Source: Lysinibacillus macroides
GTDB taxonomy: Bacteria; Bacillota; Bacilli; Bacillales_A; Planococcaceae
Reading direction: 5' to 3'
Assembly: GCF_001281525.1 (NCBI RefSeq)
Contig: NZ_LGCI01000010.1
Span: 486,869 to 550,868, forward strand
DNA length: 64,000 nt
The position numbers were made by a program, and so were the translations under genes. Shown here piece after piece: positions 6,962-16,694 of this stretch. Position 1 is the first letter of the stretch. Every line of letters begins with the position of its first letter. The notes under the pieces are model-generated. The model did not search any database, was not told the DNA's origin, and worked only from the letters and a program-made list of their open reading frames with translations.

Positions 6962-7821
6962 GGTGCTACCTCCTCCTGCTTTGCAGCCATTTTAAATGCT
7001 ACTCTCTTACCTAAAATCACCAATAGCAATATCAAAATAGAAGTGACAACAATCGTGCCTCCTGGTGCTAAATCCAAATAAAAGGCACTCACTAACCCAA
7101 TTAATACAGCGGCCTCTCCAAAAATAATCGCATAAATAATCGTTTGCTTAAAACCCTTTGCTAGTCGCATCGCAGCCGCCACAGGCAATGTCATCAGAGA
7201 CGATACCAATAAAATCCCAACGATACGCATACTTGCCGCAATTACAAGGGCCGTGATAACCATAAACAAAAGATGAATCCAGCGTGCAGGAAGCCCACTT
7301 GCTTTTGCATATTCCTCATCAAATGATAACACAAACAGCTCTTTAAAAAATAAAGATAAAAAGAGAATGACAACCGCAGCAATGCCAATGACTACCCATA
7401 AATCTTGGCGTGAAACAGCGGATACGGAGCCAAATAAATAGCTCATTAAATCGGTGCTAAAGCCGCTGGCCAGTGAGATAAAGATGGCACTAATGCCGAT
7501 CCCCCCCGACATAATAATTGGAATCGCTAGCTCTTCATAGTGCTTATATAGACGTCTCAGGCGTTCAATTAAAATAGAGCCACTAACAGAGGCTAATATA
7601 CCTAAATAGATAGGATTCAGCATCGCTAAAGCTGCTACAGATTGACTGATATACAGACTGCCTGCTATTCCTGCCAGCGTTACATGCGACAGGGCATCTG
7701 CAATTAAGGATAGGCGACGTACAACAATAAACACGCCTAAAAGCGGTGCTAGTATGCCGATCAATACCCCCGAGAAAAAGGCATTTTGTAAAAATTCATA
7801 ATGTAAAATTGCTTCAATCAT
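6958..7821 (-). CDS. znuB: zinc ABC transporter permease
   Basis: The protein is a polytopic membrane permease of the ABC-3 family (about 8 hydrophobic segments), which moves Zn(II) or Mn(II) delivered by a binding protein. The typical start is [20 protein letters not shown], and [16 protein letters not shown] is the conserved segment contacting the ATPase. The start at ATG 7821 follows AAAGGAGAAG; the frame extends to 7869 but that start would overlap znuC and lacks a ribosome site. It is translated after znuC and coupled to zur. No solute-binding lipoprotein gene (znuA/adcA) is in the cluster, so that component must be encoded elsewhere. Confidence 0.92.
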   Translation of the reverse strand: MIEAILHYEFLQNAFFSGVLIGILAPLLGVFIVVRRLSLIADALSHVTLAGIAGSLYISQSVAALAMLNPIYLGILASVSGSILIERLRRLYKHYEELAIPIIMSGGIGISAIFISLASGFSTDLMSYLFGSVSAVSRQDLWVVIGIAAVVILFLSLFFKELFVLSFDEEYAKASGLPARWIHLLFMVITALVIAASMRIVGILLVSSLMTLPVAAAMRLAKGFKQTIIYAIIFGEAAVLIGLVSAFYLDLAPGGTIVVTSILILLLVILGKRVAFKMAAKQEEVAP

Positions 7822-7835
7822 TGTGCCTTCTCCTT

Positions 7836-8582
7836 TTAATGAATCTTTCTTACAGAATGACCGTACCACTTGTCCAGTGCATCCTGCGAAATAGTATCAA
7901 ATTCATTTTTATAGCCGTGGAAGTGAATCGTTTGATTTAAGCATGCCACATGACTAATACGATTTGATACCGTATCGACATCGTGTGTCACCAGAATCAT
8001 CGTAATTCCCTGTTCCCGATTTAATGTCGCCAGCATATCATAAAATGACTGCACATTCTCGTGGTCAATGCCAACAGTTGGTTCATCTAAAATAAGCAGT
8101 TTTGGCTCACTGACTAAAGCTCGTGCAATAAAAACACGTTGCTGTTGACCGCCTGATAGTTCACCAATATTGCGATGCATAAAAGCATCCATGCCAACTG
8201 CCTTTAGCGCTTCCTCTACTTGCTCCTTGGCATTGCGCCCGGGTCTTTTAAAAAGCCCTAATTTTTTGGTTAATCCACTTTTCACAACCTCCTGCACGGT
8301 TGCCGGGAAGCCAGAATTAAAGGCATTGGATTTTTGCGAGACGTATCCAATCCATTCGCGGTGCTTAAAGGTTGCACTTGGTTCACCAAAAAGTTGTACC
8401 TTACCTGATAGTGGCTTTAATAAACCTAAAATAATTTTTAATAATGTTGATTTCCCTGAACCATTAGGACCAAGAAGGGCCAAAAAATCGCCCTCTTCTA
8501 CACGAAAGGAAATATTTTTTAAAACCTGTGTATAGTCATATTGAAATGACACATTTTGAATGTCGATAAGTGTTGATTTCAT
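7836..8582 (-). CDS. znuC: zinc ABC transporter ATP-binding protein
   Basis: This is a complete ABC ATPase of 248 residues: Walker A GPNGSGKST near residue 38, Q-loop in IGYVSQKSN, signature LSGGQQQR, Walker B KLLILDEPT and switch His in LVTHDVD. The short metal-type family and its linkage to znuB and zur give the substrate. It is the first gene of the operon, starting at ATG 8582, 20 bases downstream of the Zur box, so transcription should be repressed when zinc is plentiful. Confidence 0.92.
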   Translation of the reverse strand: MKSTLIDIQNVSFQYDYTQVLKNISFRVEEGDFLALLGPNGSGKSTLLKIILGLLKPLSGKVQLFGEPSATFKHREWIGYVSQKSNAFNSGFPATVQEVVKSGLTKKLGLFKRPGRNAKEQVEEALKAVGMDAFMHRNIGELSGGQQQRVFIARALVSEPKLLILDEPTVGIDHENVQSFYDMLATLNREQGITMILVTHDVDTVSNRISHVACLNQTIHFHGYKNEFDTISQDALDKWYGHSVRKIH

Positions 8583-8601
8583 ACATGATCGCTTCTTTCT
8601 A

Positions 8602-8621
8602 AGTCAAAATCATTACGATTT
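8602..8621 (-). promoter_or_regulatory. Zur box upstream of znuC
   Basis: On the minus strand the site reads AAATCGTAATGATTTTGACT. The left half matches the Bacillus Zur consensus AAATCGTAATnATTACGATTT perfectly and the right half keeps ATT and GA. Its position just before znuC and the presence of zur in the operon support autoregulation by zinc. Confidence 0.8.
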
Positions 8622-8711
8622 ACAAAATTTAAGTATAAATGAAAGTGCAGTTTTTGTAAAGAAAAGAAGATAGGTGCTTTGCCCATCATTTTGCATAAAG
8701 GAGGATTGGCT

Positions 8712-8948
8712 TTGAGTATACAATTTTTACAGCAATTGCTTCAAAGCACTGATAAGGAAATTGTTGAAATTGCCCGTCATGAAGGGTTTACGATTACAAC
8801 GTCTGAAGTAAAAAAGCTTCGGCCTTATTTGGAGCAATTCTCATTTTCTTGGCTTTTTTTAGGCATTCCTAAAGATATTCTTGTAGAAGTTGAGGCGATT
8901 TTAGGAAGAAAGCGCTCTCGTCAACTTATCGCATTGTTTACAAAATAA
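8712..8948 (+). CDS. yqfT: YqfT-like DUF2624 family protein
   Basis: The 78-residue protein (SIQFLQQLLQSTDKEIVEIA and AILGRKRSRQLIALFTK) matches the small DUF2624 proteins encoded near nfo and zur in bacilli. It is helical and soluble; the function is unknown. I choose TTG 8712 because AAAGGAGGA lies seven bases upstream; the longer frame from 8679 has no ribosome site. It is divergent from znuC and could share the Zur-controlled intergenic region, although that is unproven. It ends in a terminator shared with nfo. Confidence 0.75.
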   Translation: MSIQFLQQLLQSTDKEIVEIARHEGFTITTSEVKKLRPYLEQFSFSWLFLGIPKDILVEVEAILGRKRSRQLIALFTK

Positions 8949-8950
8949 CG

Positions 8951-8989
8951 AAAGCCCGAAATCAGTATCATTGATTTCGGGCTTTTCCT
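8951..8989. terminator. bidirectional terminator between yqfT and nfo
   Basis: AAAGCCCGAAATCA pairs with TGATTTCGGGCTTT, with A- and T-runs on both sides; it separates two convergent genes. Confidence 0.9.
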
Positions 8990-9882
8990 TAGCCTTTTAA
9001 TGCTTCAATAAGATCGGGCTTAAATGTACCGCTTCGCAGCATCTCAATTTCAACTTGATACGGAGCTACTTTAGATTTTGCATCACTATTTAGCGGTACA
9101 AAGGGTGTTTCTAAAATTTTGGGAACATCCATTAATTGTGGATGATGCACAACGTAGTTTAAGGCATCAAAGCCAATATGACCAAAACCAATATTTTCGT
9201 GGCGATCCTTACCTGCACCGCGCACATTTTTGGAGTCATTGATATGCAATACTTTAATGCGTTCCACGCCTATCATTTTATCAAATTCGTTTAATACACC
9301 ATCAAAATCTTCCACGATATTATAGCCAGCATCATGTGTATGACAAGTATCAAAGCATATAGAAAGTCGCTCGTTATTCGTTACACCATCAATAATTTTA
9401 GCAAGCTCTTCAAAGGAACGTCCACATTCTGTCCCCTTTCCTGCCATGGTTTCTAATGCAATTTGAACGGGATAGTCTTGAGATAATACCTCATTTAAAC
9501 CTTCAATAATTTTAGCAATACCAGCATCAGCACCGGCTCCTACATGGGCACCAGGGTGTAAAACAATTTGCGTTGCCTCTAGTGCCGCAGTACGTTCAAT
9601 TTCCGATTGTAAAAAATCTACACCGAGACGGAATGTTTCAGGCTTTGTCGTATTCGCAATATTAATAATGTAGGGTGCATGGACCACAATATTTGTCATA
9701 CCATGCTCCTTCATATGCAGAAGCCCTTTTTCAATATTAAGATCAGCAATCGCTTTACGGCGTGTATTTTGCGGTGCTCCTGTATAAATCATAAATGTAT
9801 TGGCCCCGTATGACAGTGCCTCTTTACTAGAGCCAAGTAGCATATCTTTGCCACTCATTGAAACATGTGAGCCAAGTAGCAT
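8989..9882 (-). CDS. nfo: endonuclease IV (AP endonuclease)
   Basis: This three-zinc TIM-barrel enzyme cuts DNA 5' to abasic sites in base excision repair. It is full length at 297 residues, opening with [14 protein letters not shown]. Metal ligands are seen in [54 protein letters not shown] and [12 protein letters not shown]. The start ATG 9882 follows AAGGAGG. It lies 12 bases after the helicase gene cshB, and the two are probably cotranscribed, as in Bacillus where yqfR and yqfS are adjacent. It is expressed with spore-repair functions in Bacillus, which cannot be confirmed from this sequence. Confidence 0.96.
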   Translation of the reverse strand: MLLGSHVSMSGKDMLLGSSKEALSYGANTFMIYTGAPQNTRRKAIADLNIEKGLLHMKEHGMTNIVVHAPYIINIANTTKPETFRLGVDFLQSEIERTAALEATQIVLHPGAHVGAGADAGIAKIIEGLNEVLSQDYPVQIALETMAGKGTECGRSFEELAKIIDGVTNNERLSICFDTCHTHDAGYNIVEDFDGVLNEFDKMIGVERIKVLHINDSKNVRGAGKDRHENIGFGHIGFDALNYVVHHPQLMDVPKILETPFVPLNSDAKSKVAPYQVEIEMLRSGTFKPDLIEALKG

Positions 9883-9894
9883 GTCAAAGCCTCC

Positions 9895-11196
9895 TTATTT
9901 TTTACCACGTGCTTTTAAGCGACGCTCACGTTTTTTAATTTTTTCCATTTCCCACTTCATATTACGTTTATAGCCTGGTTTAACTTTTTTAGGCTTACGT
10001 ACCAATGCTTTTGCTTTCACATCAATTTCATTCTCTTGCTTCACACGATTTTTACGGGCATGACGATCCTTTAATTCCGACCATTCACCATCTTTTACAT
10101 CCTTTTGAACAAATGGAATCCCCATTTTTTCTACACGAGCCACTGCATCCTCATCTGATGGCTCAAATAAGGTAATGGCTGTTCCTTTATTGCCTGCACG
10201 TGCTGTACGTCCAACACGGTGAATAAAGAATTCAAGATCCTCAGGGATTTCATAGTTAATAACATGTGAAATTCCTTGAATATCAATACCACGTGCAGCT
10301 AAATCTGTTGCGACAATATATTGATAGTCGAGGTCACGTATTTGCTTCATCATCTTTTTACGATCGCGTGGACTTAAATCACCATGGATTTGCCCACAGC
10401 GGACACCATGCTCATTTAAATAACCAGCAACTTGCTCTGCTGTTTTACGTGTATTGGTAAATATAACCGCCAAAAACGGATTAATCCCTTCAATTACTTC
10501 CAACAGACGTTTATTTCGAGATTTAGAACGGACTGGGACAAGCACAAAGTCAATCCCCTCTGCAACTGGTCGCTTATCATTCATGTGAATATGCACAGGT
10601 GCTTCCATATATTTTTTTAGGAAGGGCTGTAGCTTTTCTGGAATGGTTGCTGAAAATACAAACATTTCAAGCTTCTCAGGCATTTGAGCCGCAAAGCCGT
10701 CTATATCCTCGATAAAACCCATATCAAAGGCTAAATCGGCTTCATCGACCACTAAAATTGGAGCTGTATGCACAAATAAAGCTTGCGCTGCAACAAGGTC
10801 ACGAATACGTCCAGGTGTGCCAACAACAATGTGCGGCTGTGTTTTTAGCTTATCAATGGAGCGTTGTTTGTCTGTACCCCCGATAAATAATTTGGCTTGA
10901 ATTGCTGTTCCTTCTATTAGTTGCTGTAAGGCATCAAAAATTTGCTGTGCAAGCTCACGTGTAGGAGAAGTAATGACAGCCTGTACTTCCTGCTTCTCTG
11001 CATCAATGCGTTGTACAATCGGAATTAAAAAGCTATGTGTCTTCCCTGTTCCTGTATGTGCCTGTCCAATAGCACTCTTCCCTTTTAAAACAAGTGGAAT
11101 AATTTCCTTTTGAATGGGTGTTGGTTCTGTAAAGCCAAGTTTTGCAATCGCGTCCTGCAAAAATGGCTGAAAATTATAATCTGTATATTTTGACAT
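9895..11196 (-). CDS. cshB: DEAD-box RNA helicase CshB
   Basis: A full DEAD-box core occupies the first 370 residues: Q motif (FTEPTPIQKEII), Walker A AHTGTGKT, PTRELA, TPGR, DEAD in VVDEADLAFDMG, SAT in FSATIPEKL, and C-terminal motifs ATDLAARGIDI and HRVGRTARAG. The tail is strongly basic (KKVKPGYKRNMKWEMEKIKK), suited to RNA binding. The protein unwinds RNA at low temperature and in ribosome or mRNA turnover. Gene order next to nfo matches CshB of Bacillus rather than CshA or DeaD. The start ATG 11196 has AGGAGG nearby. Confidence 0.93.
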   Translation of the reverse strand: MSKYTDYNFQPFLQDAIAKLGFTEPTPIQKEIIPLVLKGKSAIGQAHTGTGKTHSFLIPIVQRIDAEKQEVQAVITSPTRELAQQIFDALQQLIEGTAIQAKLFIGGTDKQRSIDKLKTQPHIVVGTPGRIRDLVAAQALFVHTAPILVVDEADLAFDMGFIEDIDGFAAQMPEKLEMFVFSATIPEKLQPFLKKYMEAPVHIHMNDKRPVAEGIDFVLVPVRSKSRNKRLLEVIEGINPFLAVIFTNTRKTAEQVAGYLNEHGVRCGQIHGDLSPRDRKKMMKQIRDLDYQYIVATDLAARGIDIQGISHVINYEIPEDLEFFIHRVGRTARAGNKGTAITLFEPSDEDAVARVEKMGIPFVQKDVKDGEWSELKDRHARKNRVKQENEIDVKAKALVRKPKKVKPGYKRNMKWEMEKIKKRERRLKARGKK

Positions 11197-11474
11197 AATG
11201 CGTTCCTCCTAACATCTTTCTTATTGTATCATGATTCGCACTTGAAGGCGTATTGGCGTCCTATTCTTAACAGCTTCCACATGTTTGCATCATTTTATTA
11301 CCTTATCAAAGGTACTTGAAATACTAACAATATGCAATCAAAAAAAGCACTATAGGAATGTTCAGAAATATTCATACTATGTAATTTCCATGTCAATTTA
11401 TAGTAAACGAATGATGAATTGCTTCCTTACATGTTATGATAGGGGTGTATATTATTACAGGAGGTTGATAACTT

Positions 11475-12530
11475 ATGAAAGCAGCAAGATGGTATAAAGC
11501 ACATGATATTCGCGTAGAAAACATTGAAGAACCAGTCATCGAACCTGGAAAAGTAAAAATCAAAGTACATTGGACGGGTATTTGCGGCAGTGATTTACAT
11601 GAATACGCAGCTGGACCAATCTTTATTCCAGTGGAGCAACCTCATTATGTAAGTAAAGACATTGCGCCAATTGTGATGGGACATGAATTCTCAGGAGAAG
11701 TTGTTGAAATTGGCGATGGTGTCACATCTGTTAAAGTAGGAGATCCTGTTGTAGTAGAACCAATCCTTGCATGTGGCGAATGTGCTGCCTGCAAAAAAGG
11801 GAAGTATAATATTTGTAAACACCTAGGCTTCCACGGTCTTTCAGGGGGTGGCGGAGGTTTCTCTGAATATACAATGGTCGATGAAAAAATGGTACACAAA
11901 ATGCCAGAGGGTCTTTCCTATGAACAAGGAGCGCTTGTAGAACCAGCAGCCGTTGCCTTACATTCTGTGCGTCAAAGTAAGCTAAAAGCTGGCGATAAAG
12001 CCGCTGTTTTTGGCACAGGTCCTATTGGGCTATTGGTGATTGAGGCATTACGTGCAGCAGGTGCAGCAGAAATTTACGCCGTAGAGCTTTCAGAAGAGCG
12101 TGCTGCAAAAGCCTTAGAGCTTGGCGCAACAGCCGTTATTAATCCTAAAGAAGAAGATGCCGTTGCGCGCTTACTTGAATTAACAAATGGTGGCGTAGAC
12201 GTTGCCTTTGAAGTAACAGGTGTTCCAGTAGTATTATCACAAGCCATTGATTCCACAACATTTGAGGGTGAAACAATTATCGTCTCCATTTGGGAAACTA
12301 CAGCCGCTATTCAGCCGAATAATCTTGTGCTATCAGAGCGTACGGTAAAAGGAATTATTGCTTACCGCGATATTTTCCCAGCGGTTATGGAGCTGATGAC
12401 ACAAGGCTATTTCCCTGCCGATAAGCTTGTGACAAAGCGCATTGTACTGGATGAAGTCGTGACAGAAGGCTTTGAAACATTAATGAAGGAACGTAACCAC
12501 ATTAAAATTCTTGTAAACTCTCAAGCCTAA
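11475..12530 (+). CDS. bdhA: zinc-dependent (R,R)-butanediol dehydrogenase
   Basis: This medium-chain dehydrogenase (351 residues) interconverts acetoin and 2,3-butanediol with NAD(H), an overflow route in bacilli. The catalytic zinc ligands are in TGICGSDLHEY and MGHEFSGEVVE; the structural zinc loop has CGECAACKKGKYNIC; the nucleotide-binding loop is FGTGPIGLLVIEAL. FHGLSGGGGGFSEY is typical of butanediol dehydrogenases but sorbitol dehydrogenase is a related possibility. The start ATG 11475 follows GGAGG. It is monocistronic with a terminator; no acetoin reductase or acetolactate genes are near. Confidence 0.9.
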   Translation: MKAARWYKAHDIRVENIEEPVIEPGKVKIKVHWTGICGSDLHEYAAGPIFIPVEQPHYVSKDIAPIVMGHEFSGEVVEIGDGVTSVKVGDPVVVEPILACGECAACKKGKYNICKHLGFHGLSGGGGGFSEYTMVDEKMVHKMPEGLSYEQGALVEPAAVALHSVRQSKLKAGDKAAVFGTGPIGLLVIEALRAAGAAEIYAVELSEERAAKALELGATAVINPKEEDAVARLLELTNGGVDVAFEVTGVPVVLSQAIDSTTFEGETIIVSIWETTAAIQPNNLVLSERTVKGIIAYRDIFPAVMELMTQGYFPADKLVTKRIVLDEVVTEGFETLMKERNHIKILVNSQA

Positions 12531-12541
12531 TAATAGATAAG

Positions 12542-12574
12542 AAAACGTCAAGAAGCTCATTCTTGGCGTTTTTA
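12542..12574 (+). terminator. terminator after bdhA
   Basis: AAAACGTCAAGA pairs with TCTTGGCGTTTT and ends in a T-run. Confidence 0.85.
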
Positions 12575-12695
12575 ATTGAGAAGTACTCAATTCCTCAACT
12601 GATCTATCCTTTGTTGAACCCTCTCGTCAATTGCTGCATATCATAGCTATAATCAGGTATGTCATCAATGATAAACAAGTAGAAAGGAGATCATT

Positions 12696-13193
12696 ATGGT
12701 ATTTCGACAACCTTATCCCTACCCTATGTATCCCAGTGGCATGAGAATGCCTATGCCTATGCCAACACCTCCACAGATGTCACCGCAGTCCTTTTTCCCG
12801 CCTGGAGGCTTCCCTGCTCAACCACGAATTCCAGGCGGTTTTCCAATGGCAAATGGAATAGGCTCCTTTGGAGGACAAATGCCAGTGCCACCTGTACAGG
12901 AACCGTCTAAAATCGGTTCATTTCTACAACAAGCCAATAGCCTATTCAATACGGCTAAAACCTATACACCTTATATCCAGCAAGCAATGCCAATGGTCAA
13001 AAATATCCCATCACTATTAAAATTATACAAGGGATTCCAGGGACTTCCGGCTGCTGGGGCTGCAGCTGCTGAAGCGGCAGGCAGTGAACGAAGAGCCTCT
13101 AGTGAAGGCAGACGATCATCTAGGCAAAGTGCATCCTATACGCCTCCTGAACCACTGCCATCTACGCCGCGAATTTTTCAGCCACCTATGTAA
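12696..13193 (+). CDS. yqfQ: YqfQ-like Pro/Met-rich protein (VrrA family)
   Basis: The first half is low complexity (repeats of Met, Pro, Gly, Phe such as MRMPMPMPTPPQ), the middle has a more regular segment (IGSFLQQANSLFNTAKTYTP and MVKNIPSLLKLYKGFQ), and the end is rich in Ser, Arg and Pro. This is the pattern of YqfQ/VrrA proteins, whose gene lies directly upstream of ispH in Bacillus, as here. The function is not established; sporulation expression has been suggested for relatives. AAAGGAG precedes ATG 12696. The central repeat tract makes the gene prone to length variation. Confidence 0.8.
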   Translation: MVFRQPYPYPMYPSGMRMPMPMPTPPQMSPQSFFPPGGFPAQPRIPGGFPMANGIGSFGGQMPVPPVQEPSKIGSFLQQANSLFNTAKTYTPYIQQAMPMVKNIPSLLKLYKGFQGLPAAGAAAAEAAGSERRASSEGRRSSRQSASYTPPEPLPSTPRIFQPPM

Positions 13194-13266
13194 ATGAACG
13201 TTTCTTTGTATTCATTGCCCCTGTCCGTTATAATGTAGATAGGTAAGCTTGAAAGGAGTCACAACC

Positions 13267-14235
13267 ATGCAAGTATTAAAAATTAATCCACGTGGCTATT
13301 GCTATGGTGTTGTTGATGCGATGGTCATTGCACGAAACGCCGCACTCGATAAAACATTACCAAGACCTATCTACATTTTAGGGATGATTGTGCATAATAA
13401 ACATGTCACAGATGCATTTGAAGAAGATGGTATCATCACATTAGATGGCGATAACCGTTTAGAAATTATTGAACAGGTTGAAACAGGTACTGTGATTTTC
13501 ACAGCCCATGGTGTTTCACCTGAAATTCGTGAGATTGCGAAGCGCAAAGGCCTCGTGTCCATTGATGCTACATGCCCTGATGTAACAGTTACACACGATT
13601 TAATTCGTGAAAAATCTGCAGAAGGCTATGATATTATTTATATTGGTAAAAAAGGACATCCTGAGCCGGAGGGGGCCATTGGTGTTGCACCTGACCATGT
13701 CCATTTAGTACAGTCATCTAATGACATTGATACATTAGAGTTAACAAATGATAAATTACTTGTCACAAATCAAACAACGATGAGCCAATGGGATGTCGCT
13801 CATTTAATGGATAGCTTAAAGGAAAAATTCCCACATATTGAAGTACACAAAGAGATTTGTTTAGCTACCCAGGTTCGCCAAGAAGCCGTTGCCAAGCAGG
13901 CAGGTGAAGCGGATTTACTAATTGTTGTGGGCGACCCAAAATCCAATAACTCAAATCGTTTAACACAGGTTTCTGTTGAAATCGCTGGCACACCATCCTA
14001 TCGTATTGCAGATGTGTCAGAGCTAAAAATAGAGTGGTTAAAAGGCATTAAGACGGTTGCTGTCACAGCGGGTGCTTCAACACCAACACCGATTGTCAAA
14101 GAGGTGATTGCCTTTCTTGATCAATTCGATGAACAGGATGCATCGACACACATCATTAACCGTACTGTCACATTAGATAAAATTTTACCAAAAATTAAAA
14201 CACCAGCACCTGTTGAAAAAATTATGCCTTATTAA
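13267..14235 (+). CDS. ispH: 4-hydroxy-3-methylbut-2-enyl diphosphate reductase
   Basis: IspH carries out the last step of the MEP isoprenoid pathway, reducing HMBPP to IPP and DMAPP with a [4Fe-4S] cluster. The three cluster cysteines are in [23 protein letters not shown] and [12 protein letters not shown]; substrate His/Glu residues are in [17 protein letters not shown] and [13 protein letters not shown] start at ATG 13267 because AAAGGAGT lies seven bases upstream; a TTG at 13249 lies upstream of that site and is not expected to be used. The 322-residue length is normal. A terminator follows. Confidence 0.96.
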   Translation: MQVLKINPRGYCYGVVDAMVIARNAALDKTLPRPIYILGMIVHNKHVTDAFEEDGIITLDGDNRLEIIEQVETGTVIFTAHGVSPEIREIAKRKGLVSIDATCPDVTVTHDLIREKSAEGYDIIYIGKKGHPEPEGAIGVAPDHVHLVQSSNDIDTLELTNDKLLVTNQTTMSQWDVAHLMDSLKEKFPHIEVHKEICLATQVRQEAVAKQAGEADLLIVVGDPKSNNSNRLTQVSVEIAGTPSYRIADVSELKIEWLKGIKTVAVTAGASTPTPIVKEVIAFLDQFDEQDASTHIINRTVTLDKILPKIKTPAPVEKIMPY

Positions 14236-14242
14236 TATATGG

Positions 14243-14283
14243 AAAAAAATCCTGGTTGCCTTATGACAATCAGGATTTTCTTT
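14243..14283 (+). terminator. terminator after ispH
   Basis: AAAAATCCTG pairs with CAGGATTTT; a short T-rich stretch follows and reaches the dctR stop, so it may serve both convergent genes. Confidence 0.7.
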
Positions 14284-14983
14284 ATTTACTAAAATAATAG
14301 TTAATAGGACGGCCAATCCCTCCATAATGAACATCCATGGTAATGGCCCCTTGCTTCTCCAAGTAATCTAAATATCTTCTTGCCGTGACTCTAGCAATGC
14401 CGATGCCAGTCGCTACTTCTTCTGCAGATGCACCATCCACTGATTGCAAAAATTGGACAACCTTGTCGAGTGTTGCGCGATTAAAGCCTTTTGGCAGATT
14501 TTGCTCTAACTGTAATGTATCAGGTTGCTTTTCATCGTTGTGCCCACCCCGATAATGGAATAGCTGATCGAGCTCTCCTTGAGTAAGCTCACGTTCTGTT
14601 TGTGTTTGCTGCTTAAAGCGAAGATAATTTTCAAGTGTTCCTTGGACCCGTTCAAATGAAAACGGCTTCATAATATAATCAAAGACACCTAAATGCAGCA
14701 CCTGCCTTACCGTTTCCATATCATTGGCGGCTGTCACCGTGATCACATCTACTGGTAAATCAAGCTCACGTATTTTGCGTAAGCTCGTAATGCCATCTTG
14801 CTCTGGCATAAAAATATCCATAAATACTAAATCAGGTTGATGCTTACGAATCTGTGCAATACCATCTAAGCCATTTGATGCCTGTCCAATGACTTGAAAA
14901 TGCTCTACCTTTTCAATAAATTGACGATTCACCTCTCGCACCATTGGATCATCTTCAATTAATAATACATTGATTTGTGCCAC
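14282..14983 (-). CDS. dctR: C4-dicarboxylate response regulator
   Basis: The first 120 residues form a receiver domain (LLIEDDPMVREVNRQF; phosphoacceptor Asp in LVFMDIFMPEQDG; switch Thr and Lys in VTAANDME and DYIMKPF). A linker is followed by an HTH domain of the CitB/DcuR type (VDGASAEEVATGIGIARVTARRYLDYLEKQGAI). Such regulators respond to fumarate, succinate, malate or citrate via a sensor kinase; here that is the upstream DctS-like gene, 18 bases away. Neighbouring dctB and dctP fix the likely signal as C4-dicarboxylates. A citrate or malate system (CitT, MalR) is the alternative. Confidence 0.88.
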   Translation of the reverse strand: MAQINVLLIEDDPMVREVNRQFIEKVEHFQVIGQASNGLDGIAQIRKHQPDLVFMDIFMPEQDGITSLRKIRELDLPVDVITVTAANDMETVRQVLHLGVFDYIMKPFSFERVQGTLENYLRFKQQTQTERELTQGELDQLFHYRGGHNDEKQPDTLQLEQNLPKGFNRATLDKVVQFLQSVDGASAEEVATGIGIARVTARRYLDYLEKQGAITMDVHYGGIGRPINYYFSK

Positions 14984-15001
14984 CGTCAGCTCCCCATCCT
15001 A

Positions 15002-16603
15002 TCAAGAATAATAAAAGGTTATTAAAAAACTCGTACCTTTATTTTCTTCACTTATAACTTCGATATTTCCTTGTCCTTTATCAATAATTTCTTTTATTAA
15101 ATAAAGCCCTATACCACGATAATTTTTCGCCTTTGTTGAAAAGCCATTGTCAAAAATATGCCTCTTGACCCCATCTGTCATACCAACACCATTATCAGTC
15201 ACAAGAATGGCTAGTACATCATCGTCCTCATCTACTGAAACATGAATAATCTTCTCTTCAGCTTGCACGTCCATCAACGCATCAAAGGCATTTTCAATTA
15301 AATTCCCAAATAAAATAACAAAATCATGATGGTCTAAATTCGGTGGAAATGTTGTAAAGCGACTTTCACGGTCAATGTCCAAGCGAATACCTTGTTCTTT
15401 GGCATAGGAAATTTTACTAAGCAATAAGCCTGAAATATTTTCATTTTTAATACGTTCATTTAAAAAATTAGTAATTTCATCGTGCTCTTCCTTCACTTGT
15501 GTTAAATAGGTCAATGCCTGTTCATAATGACCAAGCTGTAATAAACCAGCAATTGTATGCAGTTTATTTTTATGTTCATGTGTTTGTACACGTAACGCTT
15601 GGACAAATGCCTTTACACCTGTTAGTTCTTCCGCAAGCTTTTTCACTTCCGTACGATCTTTAAACATCGCAACGGCTCCAACTGTTTTGCCATTCACCTG
15701 TATAGGAATGCGATTGCTCATAATACTATGGTTATTAATATATAACTCACGATTAAAGATAGGCTGATCAAGCTCTAAAATTTCAGGAAGCCGTGTATCC
15801 GGCAATACTTGAAATATTTTCTGTCCAATCAATGTGGAAGGGCGTTCATGAACACCTAGTATATCACATGCCCTTTCATTAAAAATGGTAATGGTCAGCT
15901 CATTATCAATGGCAATAATTCCTTCATGCATGGCATTAAAGGTCTCCGTTCGTTCTACATACATTTTGGCAATTTCATGTGGCTCTAGCCCAAACATTTG
16001 CTTTTTTATGTGAAGTCCTAATGTATGTGCGCCCCATGCACTAAAGAAGAGGGATAAGACAACTGTTATGAGCAGCTCTGTCTGCATAGATTGCAGTAAT
16101 TCCAATACTGTTAGCACACTATAGCCTACGACAACAACACCGATTTGCTGGCCCTCATTACTCATAATTGGTACAAAGGCACGCATCATATTGCCGTGCT
16201 CACCATGTGCAATGGACGTATAATAATGCTCCGTAAACGCGGCACTGAGATCACTAGATTGTGAAATTTGTCCAATTTCCTGTGGATTTGGATGAGAATA
16301 CTTACGTCTTTGCATATCGAGAACAACAATATACTGTGCTTTATTGATATCACGAATTTCCTCTACTACTGGATGAATATGGTCAGTTGCGTCGCGAAAA
16401 TTTGGCTGTGAAATATAGGTTTTGATTTCAGGAAGCTGTGAGACGGTTTTGGCTACAAGTAAAGCTTGATCACGAAGGTCAGTCTTTTGCCCATTCATCA
16501 CAAATCCTAATAAAAAAGTACCACCTATACTAAAGGAAAGCATCAGAATAAAAAATGTCAGAAACATAATTTTTCGCTCCATCGACAACCTTTGGAATTT
16601 CAA
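15002..16603 (-). CDS. dctS: C4-dicarboxylate sensor histidine kinase
   Basis: A 533-residue membrane kinase of the CitA/DcuS class. A first membrane helix (about 10-32) is followed by an extracytoplasmic PAS-like sensor, a second helix near 175-197, a cytoplasmic PAS domain (about 215-320; NAMHEGIIAIDNELTITIFN) and the kinase core. The phosphoacceptor His is in RVQTHEHKNKLHTIAGLL; the ATPase has LFGNLIENAFDAL, VTDNGVGM and GIGLYLIKEII. It starts at ATG 16603 after a Shine-Dalgarno-like GGGAGGCG and is divergent from dctB, as expected for a DctSR module in which the binding protein takes part in sensing. Confidence 0.9.
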   Translation of the reverse strand: MKFQRLSMERKIMFLTFFILMLSFSIGGTFLLGFVMNGQKTDLRDQALLVAKTVSQLPEIKTYISQPNFRDATDHIHPVVEEIRDINKAQYIVVLDMQRRKYSHPNPQEIGQISQSSDLSAAFTEHYYTSIAHGEHGNMMRAFVPIMSNEGQQIGVVVVGYSVLTVLELLQSMQTELLITVVLSLFFSAWGAHTLGLHIKKQMFGLEPHEIAKMYVERTETFNAMHEGIIAIDNELTITIFNERACDILGVHERPSTLIGQKIFQVLPDTRLPEILELDQPIFNRELYINNHSIMSNRIPIQVNGKTVGAVAMFKDRTEVKKLAEELTGVKAFVQALRVQTHEHKNKLHTIAGLLQLGHYEQALTYLTQVKEEHDEITNFLNERIKNENISGLLLSKISYAKEQGIRLDIDRESRFTTFPPNLDHHDFVILFGNLIENAFDALMDVQAEEKIIHVSVDEDDDVLAILVTDNGVGMTDGVKRHIFDNGFSTKAKNYRGIGLYLIKEIIDKGQGNIEVISEENKGTSFLITFYYS

Positions 16604-16694
16604 GCGAAACGCCTCCCTTCGACTATATTTTAGCTTACCTCATATGTTAAAATAACAAAAACATCAGAAAATACGAATTAATTGGGTGTAATTC

